Below, in pieces: positions 63,192 through 64,000 of a stretch of 64,000 bases of DNA. The translations under genes and the position numbers were made by a program. How positions within the stretch are numbered: the stretch's first letter is position 1; each line of letters begins with the position of its first letter. Source of the DNA: DAOUAT01 sp964551735 (GTDB lineage: Bacteria; Chloroflexota; Anaerolineae; CG2-30-64-16); assembly GCA_964551735.1 (NCBI GenBank), contig CAZKEF010000006.1, forward strand, positions 124,001 through 188,000, in the 5' to 3' direction. Under the pieces are notes generated by a model that had not been told where the DNA came from, did no database searches, and was given only the letters and a program-made list of their open reading frames with translations.

Positions 63192-64000
63192 ATGACCCAA
63201 CCCACTGTGCAAGACATGAAACTGGCCCACAAAACGTTGGCCGATTTCACCTATTCTGTCCCCAAGGTGCACCGCGGCTATGCGGGACAAACCCTCTACA
63301 TCAACATCGCCACCGGCCACATCGAGACCCGGCCCGTCACCGACGAGATGAAGCGCATCTTCACTGGTGGCAAAGGGTTCGGGCTGTGGCGGCTGTGGCA
63401 CGCGGTGACGCCGGAGACGAAGTGGAACGACTCAGAGAACGAAATCGTGATCGCTTCCGGTCCCATCGGCGGCACGATACTATACCCCGGCGTCGGCAAA
63501 TCGCTAGTGGTGGGCATCTCGCCGCTCACCAACATCGTCGTGGACAGCAACGTGGGCGGCTACTTCGGCCCCTTGCTGAAGTTCGCCGGCTTCGACGCGC
63601 TGGAGATCCAGGGCAAGGCCGAGCGGGATGTGATCATCTTCATCGAAGGGGAGACCGGTCGCGTCACGATCGAAGAGACCCCGCTAGAGGGGGTGGACAC
63701 CTACCCGCTCAGTGATGACCTTACCGAGATGTACGCGCGCAACGAGGGGGATCGCCGCAACATATCGGTGATCTCGGCCGGGCAGGGCAGCGAGCATACC
63801 CGCATCGGCTGCCTCAACGTGAGCTGGTATGACCCCAAGCGCGGCAAGGCGCGGGTCAAGCAGGCCGGCCGCGGCGGGCTGGGCACCGTGTTGCGCAACA
63901 AGAAGATCAAGGCCATCGTCGTGCGCTATCCCGGCATGCGGGCCGACTCTAACGACCCGGCTGATGTCCAGCGCATCCGCAGGGTCGGCCAGCGCATCAA
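63192..64000 (+). CDS. Aldehyde ferredoxin oxidoreductase, 3' end cut by window
   Basis: The first 269 residues of a tungsten-pterin enzyme of the AOR family, which oxidises aldehydes to acids (or the reverse) with ferredoxin. After a short N-terminal extension, YAGQTLYINIATGHIETRPV and FTGGKGFGLWRLW match the AOR N-terminal domain; GGYFGPLLKFAGFDALEIQG and KQAGRGGLGTVLRNKKIKAI are conserved cofactor-binding segments. The Cys residues for the Fe-S cluster lie beyond the window. ATG 63192 has GGAG 8 nt upstream. The frame is open to the last base. The upstream dyad suggests control by a CRP/FNR-type regulator, consistent with an anaerobic function. Confidence 0.93.
   Translation, partial: MTQPTVQDMKLAHKTLADFTYSVPKVHRGYAGQTLYINIATGHIETRPVTDEMKRIFTGGKGFGLWRLWHAVTPETKWNDSENEIVIASGPIGGTILYPGVGKSLVVGISPLTNIVVDSNVGGYFGPLLKFAGFDALEIQGKAERDVIIFIEGETGRVTIEETPLEGVDTYPLSDDLTEMYARNEGDRRNISVISAGQGSEHTRIGCLNVSWYDPKRGKARVKQAGRGGLGTVLRNKKIKAIVVRYPGMRADSNDPADVQRIRRVGQRI

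Overview
The window is a GC-rich scaffold from what is most likely an uncultured member of the Chloroflexota (Anaerolineae-like). This is an inference from several traits seen together: a very large SARP/BTAD-AAA-TPR regulator, a giant secreted LamG/TSP3/beta-propeller protein with Thr-Pro linkers and W-L-P-L-V tails, 7-bp tandem repeats between genes, and a tungsto-enzyme (AOR) gene. No rRNA or tRNA gene was seen. A run of 100 N (19332-19431) shows that this is a scaffolded, probably metagenomic, assembly. The genes at both window edges are cut.

Layout. 1-4.6 kb: the 3' end of a metallophosphoesterase, a large SARP-family regulator on the minus strand, and a small divergent ORF. 4.6-26.2 kb: one giant surface or secreted protein gene (at least 6861 codons, split in two reading frames only by the N gap), followed by a small secreted protein that shares its C-terminal domain. 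26.2-27.3 kb: a decay zone with remnants of an AAA_14/DUF4143 ATPase, a VapC-like PIN toxin and its antitoxin. 27.3-38.8 kb: housekeeping genes (PfkB kinase, endonuclease IV, PduO-type adenosyltransferase, DUF2231 membrane protein, phosphoesterase, DegV, Mth938-like protein, isoaspartyl peptidase, acylphosphatase, RNase H, Nudix, tryptophanase, CMD protein, TsaD, a free-standing archaeal-type ThrRS editing domain). 38.9-47.6 kb: fatty-acyl-AMP ligase, ComEC-like MBL hydrolase, an M55 peptidase / AAC(6')-like GNAT / exosortase / EpsI run, a PEP-CTERM BNR protein, and a frameshifted glycoside-hydrolase-like gene. 47.8-60.9 kb: ComEC, an SLC13/ArsB-type permease, a PEP/pyruvate-binding protein, an RlmD-type methyltransferase, rpsO-pnp, signal peptidase I, and a PerM-HAD fusion. 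61-64 kb: two genes of a polar amino-acid ABC importer, divergent from a 3'-cut aldehyde ferredoxin oxidoreductase.

Themes. (1) Cell-surface export: the giant protein, the exosortase/EpsI/PEP-CTERM set, the signal peptidase and the GH-like protein point to an organism that invests in surface and secreted proteins. (2) Repeats: 7-bp tandem repeats, a palindrome that starts GTAGGGGC and ends GCCCCTAC, and a CCTGAGC/GAAGGG palindrome family lie between genes and, notably, in frame inside several coding regions. (3) Two matching dyads (CATGAC-N4-GTCATG) lie upstream of AOR and of the GH-like gene, each centred at -41.5 from a plausible promoter start. This suggests a CRP/FNR-family regulon.

The most unusual object is the giant protein. 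A seven-bladed LVIVD propeller is split in the middle of blade 4 by an in-frame cassette that carries its own seven-bladed PD40 propeller.
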